From: Betaproteobacteria bacterium
GTDB lineage: Bacteria > Pseudomonadota > Gammaproteobacteria > Burkholderiales > Casimicrobiaceae
Assembly: GCA_003153335.1 (NCBI GenBank)
Contig: PLYG01000141.1
Coordinates: forward strand, 1 to 11,250
Direction of reading: 5' to 3'
DNA length: 11,250 bases
Of this stretch, positions 1-6,070 are shown piece after piece. Under the pieces are notes generated by a model that was not told the DNA's origin, made no database searches, and worked only from the letters and a program-made list of their open reading frames with translations. Each line of letters opens with the position of its first letter. Within the stretch, counting starts at the first letter, position 1. The translations under genes were made by a program, and so were the position numbers.

Positions 1-248
1 CGGGCGCAGGCGCCGGGTCGACCGGCGCCGACTGGCATCAAGCACTGGATCACGCTCTGGCCCAGGCGCTCGCCGGCGGGGAGCACGGAGTCGGCAAGCG
101 CCTGGAAAAGGAATTCGAACGGGTGCTGATCAAACGGGCGCTGCTACACACAACAGGGCGGCGAATCGAGGCGGCTAACTGGCTGGGATGGGGCAGAAAT
201 ACGCTGACCCGGAAAATCCAGGAACAGGGGCTCGACGACGAGGTTTGA
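1..248 (+). CDS. ntrC: Nitrogen regulation response regulator NtrC, C-terminal end (5' truncated by window edge)
   Basis: NtrC is the sigma-54-dependent activator that switches on nitrogen-assimilation genes once phosphorylated by NtrB. The first complete codon begins at position 3 and the frame runs to TGA at 246-248, so only the last 81 residues are present. They comprise the end of the interdomain linker and the Fis-type helix-turn-helix DNA-binding domain. Characteristic NtrC residues are visible: a helix reading EKEFERVLIKRALLHT, then GRRIEAANWLGWGRNTLTRK, where LGWGRNTLTRK is the family's recognition-helix signature. The receiver and AAA+ domains lie upstream of the window. The gene is convergent with xth across a 108-bp gap. 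Other Fis-domain bEBPs are possible, but the GWGRNTLTRK string is typical of NtrC/GlnG. Confidence 0.9.
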   Translation, partial: GAGAGSTGADWHQALDHALAQALAGGEHGVGKRLEKEFERVLIKRALLHTTGRRIEAANWLGWGRNTLTRKIQEQGLDDEV

Positions 249-356
249 CCGGCGTTGTTCCTGCCGCGCGCAACGCTCCACGTTGCCACGCCTACGCAGT
301 ATGCGCAGCCGGATTTCTCGGCGTCGATCTCAACCACGTCGTGGGGTGGCAAAGGG
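249..356. other. Convergent intergenic region with a short hairpin
   Basis: This 108-bp stretch separates the stop codons of ntrC and xth. It contains a perfect 6-bp inverted repeat, GCAACG at 270-275 and CGTTGC at 281-286, with a 5-nt loop. GCGTTG at 252-257 can pair with CAACGC at 271-276 as an alternative stem. No run of T follows on either strand, so it is not a canonical rho-independent terminator, although transcription from both sides must end about here. I see no gene in it. Confidence 0.3.
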
Positions 357-1127
357 TCACGGCAGACGCAGTTCAGCCACCATCGGCGCGTGGTCGGACG
401 GCTGCGTTTTTTTGCGCTGCGCGCGATCGATCCAGACGCGCTCGCAAAGCCTCGCCAACGCCGGCGAGAGCAGGATGTGATCGATACGCAGGCCGTGGTT
501 TTTCTGGAATCCCAGCATCCGGTAATCCCACCAGCTGAAGGTCCGTTCAGGTTGATCGAACAGCCGGAAGCTGTCGACCAGTCCGAGTTCCACCCAGTTG
601 CGAAACGCGGCGCGTTCGGCGTCCGTGCACAGCACCTGGCCGCGCCAGAGCTCCGGGTCGTGGACGTCGCGATCCTCCGGTGTGATATTGAAATCGCCGG
701 TCACCGCAATGCGTTCGTGCCGGGACACCTCATCGCGCAACCACTCGGTTGCGCGGCTCAGCCATTGCAGCTTGTATTGATACTTGTCTGAATCGACGCT
801 CTGGCCATTCGGCACATAGAAGCAGACAACGCGGATACCGTCGATCGTCGCCGCGATGACCCGGCGAACCGGATCGTCATAGCCGGGGATCCCGATCTGG
901 ACATCGGTCGGTGTCGAACGCGACAGGATGGCAACGCCGTTGTAGGTTTTCTGACCGGAAAAGACTGCATGGTACCCGGCGTCTTCGATCGCGGCAGTCG
1001 GAAAATGTGGATCGTCAAGCTTGAGTTCCTGCAGGCACAGCACGTCGGGACGCTGCTCGGCGAGCCAGCCCAGCACGTGGGGCAGCCGAATCTTGAGCGA
1101 GTTGATGTTCCAGGTGGCGAGCTTCAT
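357..1127 (-). CDS. xth: Exodeoxyribonuclease III / AP endonuclease
   Basis: Exonuclease III of the endonuclease/exonuclease/phosphatase superfamily. It removes nucleotides 3'-5' from duplex DNA and cuts at abasic sites in base-excision repair, using Mg2+. The 256-residue length is normal for the family. Catalytic and metal residues are all visible: N7 in TWNINS, E34 in CLQELK, Y104 and N107 in FYVPNG, D145 and N147 in GDFNI, D216 in RIDHIL, and the terminal SDHAP with D245 and H246. The N-terminal MKLATWNINSLKIRLP is typical, which fixes the ATG at 1127. No strong Shine-Dalgarno precedes it. The start lies 30 bp after the stop of the DUF4124 gene, so the two are probably cotranscribed. Nothing is missing or unusual. 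Confidence 0.97.
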   Translation of the reverse strand: MKLATWNINSLKIRLPHVLGWLAEQRPDVLCLQELKLDDPHFPTAAIEDAGYHAVFSGQKTYNGVAILSRSTPTDVQIGIPGYDDPVRRVIAATIDGIRVVCFYVPNGQSVDSDKYQYKLQWLSRATEWLRDEVSRHERIAVTGDFNITPEDRDVHDPELWRGQVLCTDAERAAFRNWVELGLVDSFRLFDQPERTFSWWDYRMLGFQKNHGLRIDHILLSPALARLCERVWIDRAQRKKTQPSDHAPMVAELRLP

Positions 1128-1157
1128 GCGGCGCGGAGATCCTTCACGGCTGGCGCA

Positions 1158-1802
1158 TCACTTCCTGGTTTCCGGCGCAGTGTCTGATCCGGCTTCGCCC
1201 TTCGCGTCACCATTTTCGTCGCCCTTTGCGTCGCCCTTGACGGCGACTTTGGTGTCACCCTTGCCAGCCGATTTGCCGGCGGCTTTGTCCGCCGCCGCCT
1301 TGTCGGTTTCGCGCTTGATCGCGGTGATCCGGGCCGACGGCGTCTTGGGATAACCGGCCTGATCGAGTGCCACCTGCCACTTTTCTTCCTCGAAACCCCT
1401 GACCATAATCGCGCTGCCAACCACCAGCACCGGCACCCGCTGGTCGCCGGTAATCTGTTTCATCCTTCTCAATTCCCCGGGCTGCGAAGGATCGATATCG
1501 CGATACGGAACGCCCCGCCTGTTGAGCAGCGCGCGGGCCTGCTCGCAGAGCGTACCGCACGGACCGGAATACAACGTCACCGGGTTGCGCTGCTGCGCGA
1601 CCTGCAGCGCATACGGCGCTTCGCTGGTCTCGATGAAGTTTCCGCCCAGCTTCTTTTGCTGCACGGATTTCGCGTCGGACGGCGGCGCGGTGTCGGTGTA
1701 GACCACGCGTCCATTCTTGTCGATGTACCGAAACAGCTGTTGCTGCGCGCTGGCCAGGACCGGCACCAGACAGAACAGTATTGCGATGCAAATTCGGGGC
1801 AT
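1158..1802 (-). CDS. DUF4124 / glutaredoxin-like exported protein with low-complexity tail
   Basis: A 214-residue predicted envelope protein of unknown specific function. Residues 1-19 form a signal peptide (hydrophobic core AILFCLVPVL, cleavage expected after ASA19). Residues about 20-60 match the DUF4124 pattern (LFRYIDKNGRVVYTDTAPP). Residues about 74-152 are thioredoxin-fold, glutaredoxin-like: VTLYSGPCGTLC, ALLNRRGVPY, then the presumed cis-proline strand RVPVLVVG (P124). The cysteines are C82 and C86, a CxxxC spacing instead of the CxxC of classical glutaredoxins, so oxidoreductase activity is uncertain. Residues about 167-214 are a charged, Ala/Gly/Lys/Asp-rich tail with repeated KGD units, probably disordered. 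The ATG at 1802 has a good ribosome site (AGGAG at 1810-1814, 7-nt spacing). It lies 96 bp after prlC and 30 bp before xth, in the same direction. The fold is fairly sure; the role is not. Confidence 0.85.
   Translation of the reverse strand: MPRICIAILFCLVPVLASAQQQLFRYIDKNGRVVYTDTAPPSDAKSVQQKKLGGNFIETSEAPYALQVAQQRNPVTLYSGPCGTLCEQARALLNRRGVPYRDIDPSQPGELRRMKQITGDQRVPVLVVGSAIMVRGFEEEKWQVALDQAGYPKTPSARITAIKRETDKAAADKAAGKSAGKGDTKVAVKGDAKGDENGDAKGEAGSDTAPETRK
1194..1266 (-). repeat. Degenerate in-gene repeat coding the KGD-rich tail
   Basis: On the plus strand the sequence repeats variants of TCGCCCTT / TCACCCTT separated by short GCG- or GGC-containing spacers. Read on the minus strand these encode the Lys-Gly-Asp/Glu units near the C-terminus of the DUF4124 protein (KGDTK, KGDAK, KGEAG). 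Such tandem units are prone to length change by slippage. Confidence 0.55.
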
Positions 1803-1898
1803 TGCCAGTCTCCTTCATCCGGAACTCTACACCTAAAGCGGACGAGCCGAAGCCGAACAGGGCTCCGAAAAGGACCGGAAGAACCATCGGGCGCGAAT

Positions 1899-3923
1899 CT
1901 ACATGCCGTTGTGGCGAAAGAGCGCGTCGATCTTCGGGGGCCGGCCGCGGAAGGCCACAAACGACTCCTCGGCCGCGCGGCTCGATCCTGTGCCCAGGAT
2001 CTCGGACCGGAAGCGCTGCCCGGCTTCCGCCGACATGACGCCCATTTCCTCGAACAGGCTGAAGGCGTCGGCCGAGAGCACCTCGGCCCACAGGTAGCTG
2101 TAGTAGCCTGCCGCATAGGCGCTCGCGAAAATATGCGAGAACTGCAACGGGAAACGGTTGTAGTCGGGGACCGCAAATACGGCCACTTCATCGCGAACGC
2201 GTCGCAACAGCGCGGATACCGCCGCGAGGTCCAGCGGGCCGGCCGTATGCAATTGCAGATCGAACAGCGCGAGCTGCAACTGCCTGACGTAATGCATACC
2301 CGCATGGAAATTCTTGGCCGAGAGCATGCGCTCGAACAATTCCTGCGGCAGCGGTGCGCCGGTGTCGACGTGCCCGCTCATGTGCCGGACCACTTCCCAT
2401 TCCCAGCAGAAATTTTCCATGAACTGGCTGGGCAGCTCGATCGCATCCCATTCGACATTGTCCATGCCCACGCCCAGATGTTCGACGTTGGTCAGCAGCA
2501 GGTGCAGCCCGTGACCGAACTCGTGAAACAGGGTCGTCACTTCACTATGCGTGAACAGCGCCGGCTTGCCGCCTACGGGATGGGAAAAATTGCAGGTCAG
2601 CGTGGCGACCGGCGTCTGCAAGACACCGCCTTCCTGTTTACGATCGATCGCGACGTCCATCCACGCGCCGCCGCGCTTGTGGGGCCGCGCGTACAGATCA
2701 AGATAAAACCGGCCGACCAGTCCACCCCCGGTTTCGCGAATTTCGTACAAGCGCACGTCCTTGTGCCAGGCCGCCGCCGGCACTTCGCGGATATGCAGCC
2801 CGAAAATCGTCTCGACCACCTTGAACATCCCGGCGAACACGCGATCCTCGGGAAAGTACTGCTTGATTTCGTTGTTCGAAAACGCGAAGCGCGATTCGCG
2901 TAGCTTTTCGCTGGCGTAGTCGATGTCCCACGCCTGCAAGCCGGCCAAGCCCAGCTCCGCTTTGGCAAAATCCCGCAGCGCCGCCACGTCGCGCTCGGCG
3001 TGCGGCTTGGCACGCGCCATCACCTCGCGCAGGAATCCCACCGCCGCATCGGGCGATTTCGCCATTTTGGGCGTCAGCGATACCTCGGCGAAATTGCCAA
3101 AGCCGAGCAGCCGCGCCTCTTCGTCCCGCAACTGCAGCAGCCGCACCACCAGCGGCCCATTGTTCCATTCCGATTTGCCCAGTTCGCTCGCCCGCGTGGT
3201 GTAGGCGCGATAAAGTTCTTCGCGCAAACCGCCGTCGCTCGCGTACTGCAATACCGGCAGATAGGAGGGGCCGTGCAGCGTCAACTTCCAGCCGTTGCGG
3301 CCGTCGGCCGCCGCCTCCTCGCGCGCCGCCTCCATCACGTCAGACGGCAATCCGGCGAGCCTGGTTTCGTCCTCGACATAGAGCGCGAAGTCGTTGGTCG
3401 CGTCGAGTACGTTTTCCTCGAACTTCGCCATCAGCGCTGCCTGTTCTTCGCTGATCGCCAGGAACCGGGCCTTATCACCGACCGCGAGTTCTGCGCCGCC
3501 CAAGCGAAAGTCGCGCAATTCATTGTCGATCAATCGTTGCTGCGCAGACGACAATCGGGGAAACCCCGGCGCGGCGCGTAGCGCGCGGTAGCGTGCGTGG
3601 AGGCGCGAATCCTGGCTTAATTGCGCTCGCAGTTCCGTCACCTTCTGCAGGTTGGCATTGTAGGCTTCGCGCAACTCCGGACTGTTCACTACCGCATTCA
3701 GATGCGACACCACGCCCCACGCGCGATCCAGCCGTTCCATCGCGGCGAATTGCGGCGCGACGACCGAGTCCCAGGAGGGCGGCTCTGCACTCGTTGCCTT
3801 GGCGCTGATCGCATCGACTGTCGTGCGCACATCAGCGACGAGCATATCGATCGCGGGTCCGATGTGTTCGATGCGCACATCGTCAAAACAGGGCAAACCG
3901 GAAAAGTCCAGCAACGGATTCAT
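1899..3923 (-). CDS. prlC: Oligopeptidase A (M3 family zinc metallopeptidase)
   Basis: PrlC is a cytosolic thimet-type oligopeptidase that degrades short peptides, including cleaved signal peptides. With the ATG at 3923 the protein has 674 residues, close to the family norm of about 680. The M3 zinc site is clear: LFHEFGHGLH gives H467, E468 and H471, and the third ligand E496 lies in WDAIELPSQF. The C-terminal third keeps family blocks such as SQFMENFCWEW, YYSYLWAEVLSAD and GTGSSRAAEESF. A TTG at 3926 could extend it by one residue, but AGGAG at 3931-3935 sits 7 nt from the ATG, so the ATG is preferred. It lies 82 bp after murU in the same direction, with a GC-rich hairpin between. Dcp is a relative, but the length and C-terminal motifs favour oligopeptidase A. 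Confidence 0.96.
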   Translation of the reverse strand: MNPLLDFSGLPCFDDVRIEHIGPAIDMLVADVRTTVDAISAKATSAEPPSWDSVVAPQFAAMERLDRAWGVVSHLNAVVNSPELREAYNANLQKVTELRAQLSQDSRLHARYRALRAAPGFPRLSSAQQRLIDNELRDFRLGGAELAVGDKARFLAISEEQAALMAKFEENVLDATNDFALYVEDETRLAGLPSDVMEAAREEAAADGRNGWKLTLHGPSYLPVLQYASDGGLREELYRAYTTRASELGKSEWNNGPLVVRLLQLRDEEARLLGFGNFAEVSLTPKMAKSPDAAVGFLREVMARAKPHAERDVAALRDFAKAELGLAGLQAWDIDYASEKLRESRFAFSNNEIKQYFPEDRVFAGMFKVVETIFGLHIREVPAAAWHKDVRLYEIRETGGGLVGRFYLDLYARPHKRGGAWMDVAIDRKQEGGVLQTPVATLTCNFSHPVGGKPALFTHSEVTTLFHEFGHGLHLLLTNVEHLGVGMDNVEWDAIELPSQFMENFCWEWEVVRHMSGHVDTGAPLPQELFERMLSAKNFHAGMHYVRQLQLALFDLQLHTAGPLDLAAVSALLRRVRDEVAVFAVPDYNRFPLQFSHIFASAYAAGYYSYLWAEVLSADAFSLFEEMGVMSAEAGQRFRSEILGTGSSRAAEESFVAFRGRPPKIDALFRHNGM

Positions 3924-3971
3924 CAACCTGCTCCTTCGGGCTCTTGGCCTTGCGCTAAAGATGGGTGCTGC

Positions 3972-3988
3972 GGCCGGGGTGACCGGCC
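3972..3988 (-). other. GC-rich perfect hairpin between murU and prlC
   Basis: GGCCGG at 3972-3977 and CCGGCC at 3983-3988 form a perfect 6-bp stem with a 5-nt loop, 18 nt past the murU stop codon in the direction of transcription. No U-tract follows in the transcript, so it is not a standard terminator. It could stabilise the upstream mRNA end or modulate readthrough into prlC. The structure is visible; the role is inferred. Confidence 0.35.
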
Positions 3989-4005
3989 AAACAGCTTGCA
4001 GCCTG

Positions 4006-4716
4006 CTAACGGGCGGCTGAGGCGCCGCTCAACTTGACATCGAGTTGATGCAATTGTTCCGGCGTGCCGAGGTTGTCCCACTCGCCTCTATACATTTCGC
4101 CGCTGACCAGACCGCGACCGATCCAGGCCGCAAAAAACGGCAGGAGCGGGATTTTCTTGCCAATCGGTATCTCGCGCAGGAGGTTTGTGTGAAAAAGACC
4201 GATCCCGGCCCAAGTCCAGTGGGGCGTGCCGTCCAATCCCACCCGTCCGCCGGGGCCAGCCGCGGACAGCGAATAATCCCCAAGTGGGCGAAAGGGTGGA
4301 TTCGGCACCAGCACCAGATGCGCCAGCGTATCGGCTGCGACGGCGATGGTCTCGCGCGGCACCGCGAGGCCCGCGTAGTCAAAATCGCTGTACACGTCGG
4401 CAGCCACCACCAGCACCGGCCCCTCGCCCAAAAGTGGCAGCGCACGGGCAACGCCCCCGGCCGATTCCAACGGCTCCGCCTCGGGCGAATACGTAATTCT
4501 TGCGCCGAACCGGGCGCCATCGCCCAGCCAGTCGACGATTTGACCGGCACGATACGAGACATTGATGACCAGCTCGTCGTAGCCGCCACGGACCAGCCGC
4601 TCGATCTGCCAGGCAAGAAGGGGCTTGCCGCCGACCGGCAGCAGCGGTTTGGGACACGTATCGGTCAGCGGCTGCATCCGCTCGCCGCGTCCTGCCGCCA
4701 GCACCATCGCCCGCAT
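4006..4716 (-). CDS. murU: N-acetylmuramate alpha-1-phosphate uridylyltransferase (MurU-type nucleotidyltransferase)
   Basis: A 236-residue sugar-1-phosphate nucleotidyltransferase. MurU transfers UMP from UTP to MurNAc-1-phosphate, giving UDP-MurNAc and bypassing de novo synthesis during cell-wall recycling. The nucleotide-binding signature is at the N-terminus (LAAGRGERMQPLT, then KPLLPVGGKPLL). Further family blocks are LESAGGVARALPLL (83-96), the metal-binding Asp in AADVYSDFD (D107), the WTWAGIGLF strand (168-176) and the terminal WDNLGTPEQL (213-222). The ATG at 4716 gives the canonical MRAMVLAAG start. It has no Shine-Dalgarno and begins 2 nt after the TGA of the small ORF upstream (TGATCATG), which suggests translational coupling. 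The pairing with the amgK-like kinase favours MurU over related GlmU-N or RmlA-type enzymes. Substrate is inferred from context. Confidence 0.87.
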   Translation of the reverse strand: MRAMVLAAGRGERMQPLTDTCPKPLLPVGGKPLLAWQIERLVRGGYDELVINVSYRAGQIVDWLGDGARFGARITYSPEAEPLESAGGVARALPLLGEGPVLVVAADVYSDFDYAGLAVPRETIAVAADTLAHLVLVPNPPFRPLGDYSLSAAGPGGRVGLDGTPHWTWAGIGLFHTNLLREIPIGKKIPLLPFFAAWIGRGLVSGEMYRGEWDNLGTPEQLHQLDVKLSGASAAR

Positions 4717-4718
4717 GA

Positions 4719-4967
4719 TCAGGCGTGCTTTCTGCGCTGGGCCGCGAAATACGGCCGTTCGGCGATCAGAAACAGTTCCCCCGCGAGGATCAGCGAGGCA
4801 ACCAGCGCGACCATGGCGGCGATCAATGCCGCTCCGAGTCCATTGGACGTGAACCACCCCGGCCCCAGCACGTAGACCACGAAGAAGACGGGAATGCGTC
4901 CGCCGGATGTTTCGAAACCGAAGCGGCTGCACAGATCGACATGCGCAGGCGCCGCGACTGCGCTCAA
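4719..4967 (-). CDS. Small predicted membrane protein between amgK and murU (unrecognised)
   Basis: I do not recognise this family. From a TTG at 4967 it would have 82 residues; a GTG at 4976 would give 85. The TTG overlaps the amgK stop codon (TTGA), and a GGGGTG stretch 5' of it may act as a weak ribosome site. Residues 25-39 (IPVFFVVYVLGPGWF) and 44-68 (LGAALIAAMVALVASLILAGELFLI) are hydrophobic and likely membrane-spanning. The end is charged (AERPYFAAQRRKHA). Codon third positions are strongly G/C, as in neighbouring real genes, which supports coding, and the other frames here give no plausible protein. It ends 2 nt before the murU ATG, so it links the kinase and uridylyltransferase into one coupled unit. 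It could be a full small protein or the surviving C-terminus of a larger membrane protein. The start is uncertain. Confidence 0.6.
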   Translation of the reverse strand: MSAVAAPAHVDLCSRFGFETSGGRIPVFFVVYVLGPGWFTSNGLGAALIAAMVALVASLILAGELFLIAERPYFAAQRRKHA

Positions 4968-5977
4968 AACGTACACCCCGTGCGCACGACGGTTTGTTCC
5001 GCCCGGTCCAACTCCGCCACCAGCGCCTGCAGCGGCCGCAGCTCCGCATAGCGGTCGCATGCGGCGCGCAAACCACTGGCCACGCGCGGCATGTCGGGCA
5101 GATACGCCGCTTTCCCGTCGCGGTGATACAGCCTTGCAAAAATGCCGAGCACTTTCAACTGCCGCTGCACGCCCATCCATTCAAAATCGCGGTAGAACGC
5201 GGCGAAATCCGCGCGCACCGGAAGGCCGGCGCGCCGCGCTTGGCTCCAGTACTGCGCGACCTGGTCCAGCACGAACTCCTCGTCCCACTGGATGTACGCA
5301 TCCTTGAGCAGCGAGACGAGGTCGTACGTAATCGGCCCGTGCACCGCATCCTGGAAGTCCAGCACGCCCGGATTGTCGTCGCAGACCATCAGATTGCGCG
5401 AGTGGTAGTCGCGGTGCGCGAATACAACTGGCTGCGCGAGATTGTTGGCGAGCAGGGCCTCACAACCGCGCCGCCATTGCGCTTGCTCGGCGTCCGACCA
5501 TGTCGCGCCGATATGCTTTGCCACGTACCAGTCCGGAAACAGGTCGAGCTCGCGCTGCAACAGCGCGCGATCGTACCGCGGCAGTTGATCGGCAGGGGCG
5601 GAAACCTGCATCCGGATCAACGCCCCGATCGCATCGCGGTACAAGCGCGGCGCGGAATCCTGGTCGAGCGCGGCAAGATAGGTCGTGGACCCCAGATCGG
5701 ACAAGAGCAAGAAGCCCCGCTCCAGATCCTCGGCGATCACGTCGGGCGCATTGACACCGGCGGCGCGCAGCACCCGCGCCAGCATGACGAACGGCCGGCA
5801 GTTTTCCTGCGGCGGCGGCGCGTCCATCGCAATCAGCGCGCCAGACCCACGCGTGACGCGAAAATAGCGGCGAAAGCTCGCGTCGGAGGACGCCGGTGCA
5901 ATGCTGAACGCTGCGCCGGACAGGCGCTCGGCTAGCCACTCCGTCAGGAGCGACAATCGGGAATCGGGTTCTGCCAC
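4964..5977 (-). CDS. amgK: N-acetylmuramate/N-acetylglucosamine kinase (AmgK-type aminoglycoside phosphotransferase fold)
   Basis: A 337-residue cytosolic kinase of the aminoglycoside phosphotransferase (APH) superfamily. AmgK phosphorylates the anomeric position of MurNAc and GlcNAc recovered from peptidoglycan, feeding MurU. Visible motifs are an N-terminal lobe strand SDASFRRYFRV (31-41), the catalytic loop HRDYHSRNLM with H188, D190 and N195, and the metal-binding DFQDA with D207. The downstream segment ITYDLVSLLKDAYI is typical of this subgroup. The first usable start is GTG at 5977, with no evident Shine-Dalgarno, so the exact start is moderately sure. It is divergent from lptD, an arrangement also seen in Pseudomonas, and its stop codon overlaps the next ORF. 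The context (murU nearby, lptD-surA-pdxA opposite) argues against a drug-resistance phosphotransferase. Substrate is inferred. Confidence 0.88.
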   Translation of the reverse strand: MAEPDSRLSLLTEWLAERLSGAAFSIAPASSDASFRRYFRVTRGSGALIAMDAPPPQENCRPFVMLARVLRAAGVNAPDVIAEDLERGFLLLSDLGSTTYLAALDQDSAPRLYRDAIGALIRMQVSAPADQLPRYDRALLQRELDLFPDWYVAKHIGATWSDAEQAQWRRGCEALLANNLAQPVVFAHRDYHSRNLMVCDDNPGVLDFQDAVHGPITYDLVSLLKDAYIQWDEEFVLDQVAQYWSQARRAGLPVRADFAAFYRDFEWMGVQRQLKVLGIFARLYHRDGKAAYLPDMPRVASGLRAACDRYAELRPLQALVAELDRAEQTVVRTGCTF

Positions 5978-6070
5978 GAGTGAACAAATGGCCGCGGCGT
6001 CAACCGGAAGTGGCTGCCGCGCGGATTAGTTTAGAATCCTTGTATCTTATCACTGCCCCACCCCCTCTTC
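5978..6070. promoter_or_regulatory. Divergent promoter region of amgK and lptD
   Basis: This 93-bp gap separates the starts of the divergent amgK and lptD genes and must hold promoters unless transcription enters from outside. An AT-rich core at about 6024-6053 stands out from the GC-rich surroundings. For lptD, TAGAAT (6032-6037) or TATCTT (6043-6048) could serve as a -10 box, but no good -35 is found at the correct distance. No clear sigma-E element was recognised. Neither gene has a visible Shine-Dalgarno. Exact promoters cannot be assigned by eye. Confidence 0.45.

Noticed and set aside
270..286. Rho-independent terminator after ntrC
   Set aside because: The stem is only 6 bp and no T-run follows on either strand, so it is listed only as a hairpin.
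50..352. Minus-strand open frame across the ntrC end and the ntrC-xth gap
   Set aside because: It overlaps the clear NtrC DNA-binding domain in antisense and has no recognisable motif.
1813..1894. Possible small leader peptide on the minus strand reading MVLPVLFGALFGFGSSALGVEFR, between prlC and the DUF4124 gene
   Set aside because: It looks signal-peptide-like, but has no Shine-Dalgarno, runs into the DUF4124 gene in the wrong frame without a stop, and the DUF4124 gene has its own signal peptide and ribosome site.
1656..2903. Long plus-strand open frame (415 codons) opposite prlC and the DUF4124 gene
   Set aside because: It is a reverse-strand shadow of well-supported genes in GC-rich DNA; the protein shows no recognisable motifs and is rich in Arg/His/Gln as expected of antisense frames.
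4964..5977. Aminoglycoside-resistance phosphotransferase
   Set aside because: The fold matches, but the chromosomal position beside murU and lptD and the HRDYHSRN/DFQDA form point to the cell-wall recycling kinase AmgK, not a resistance enzyme.
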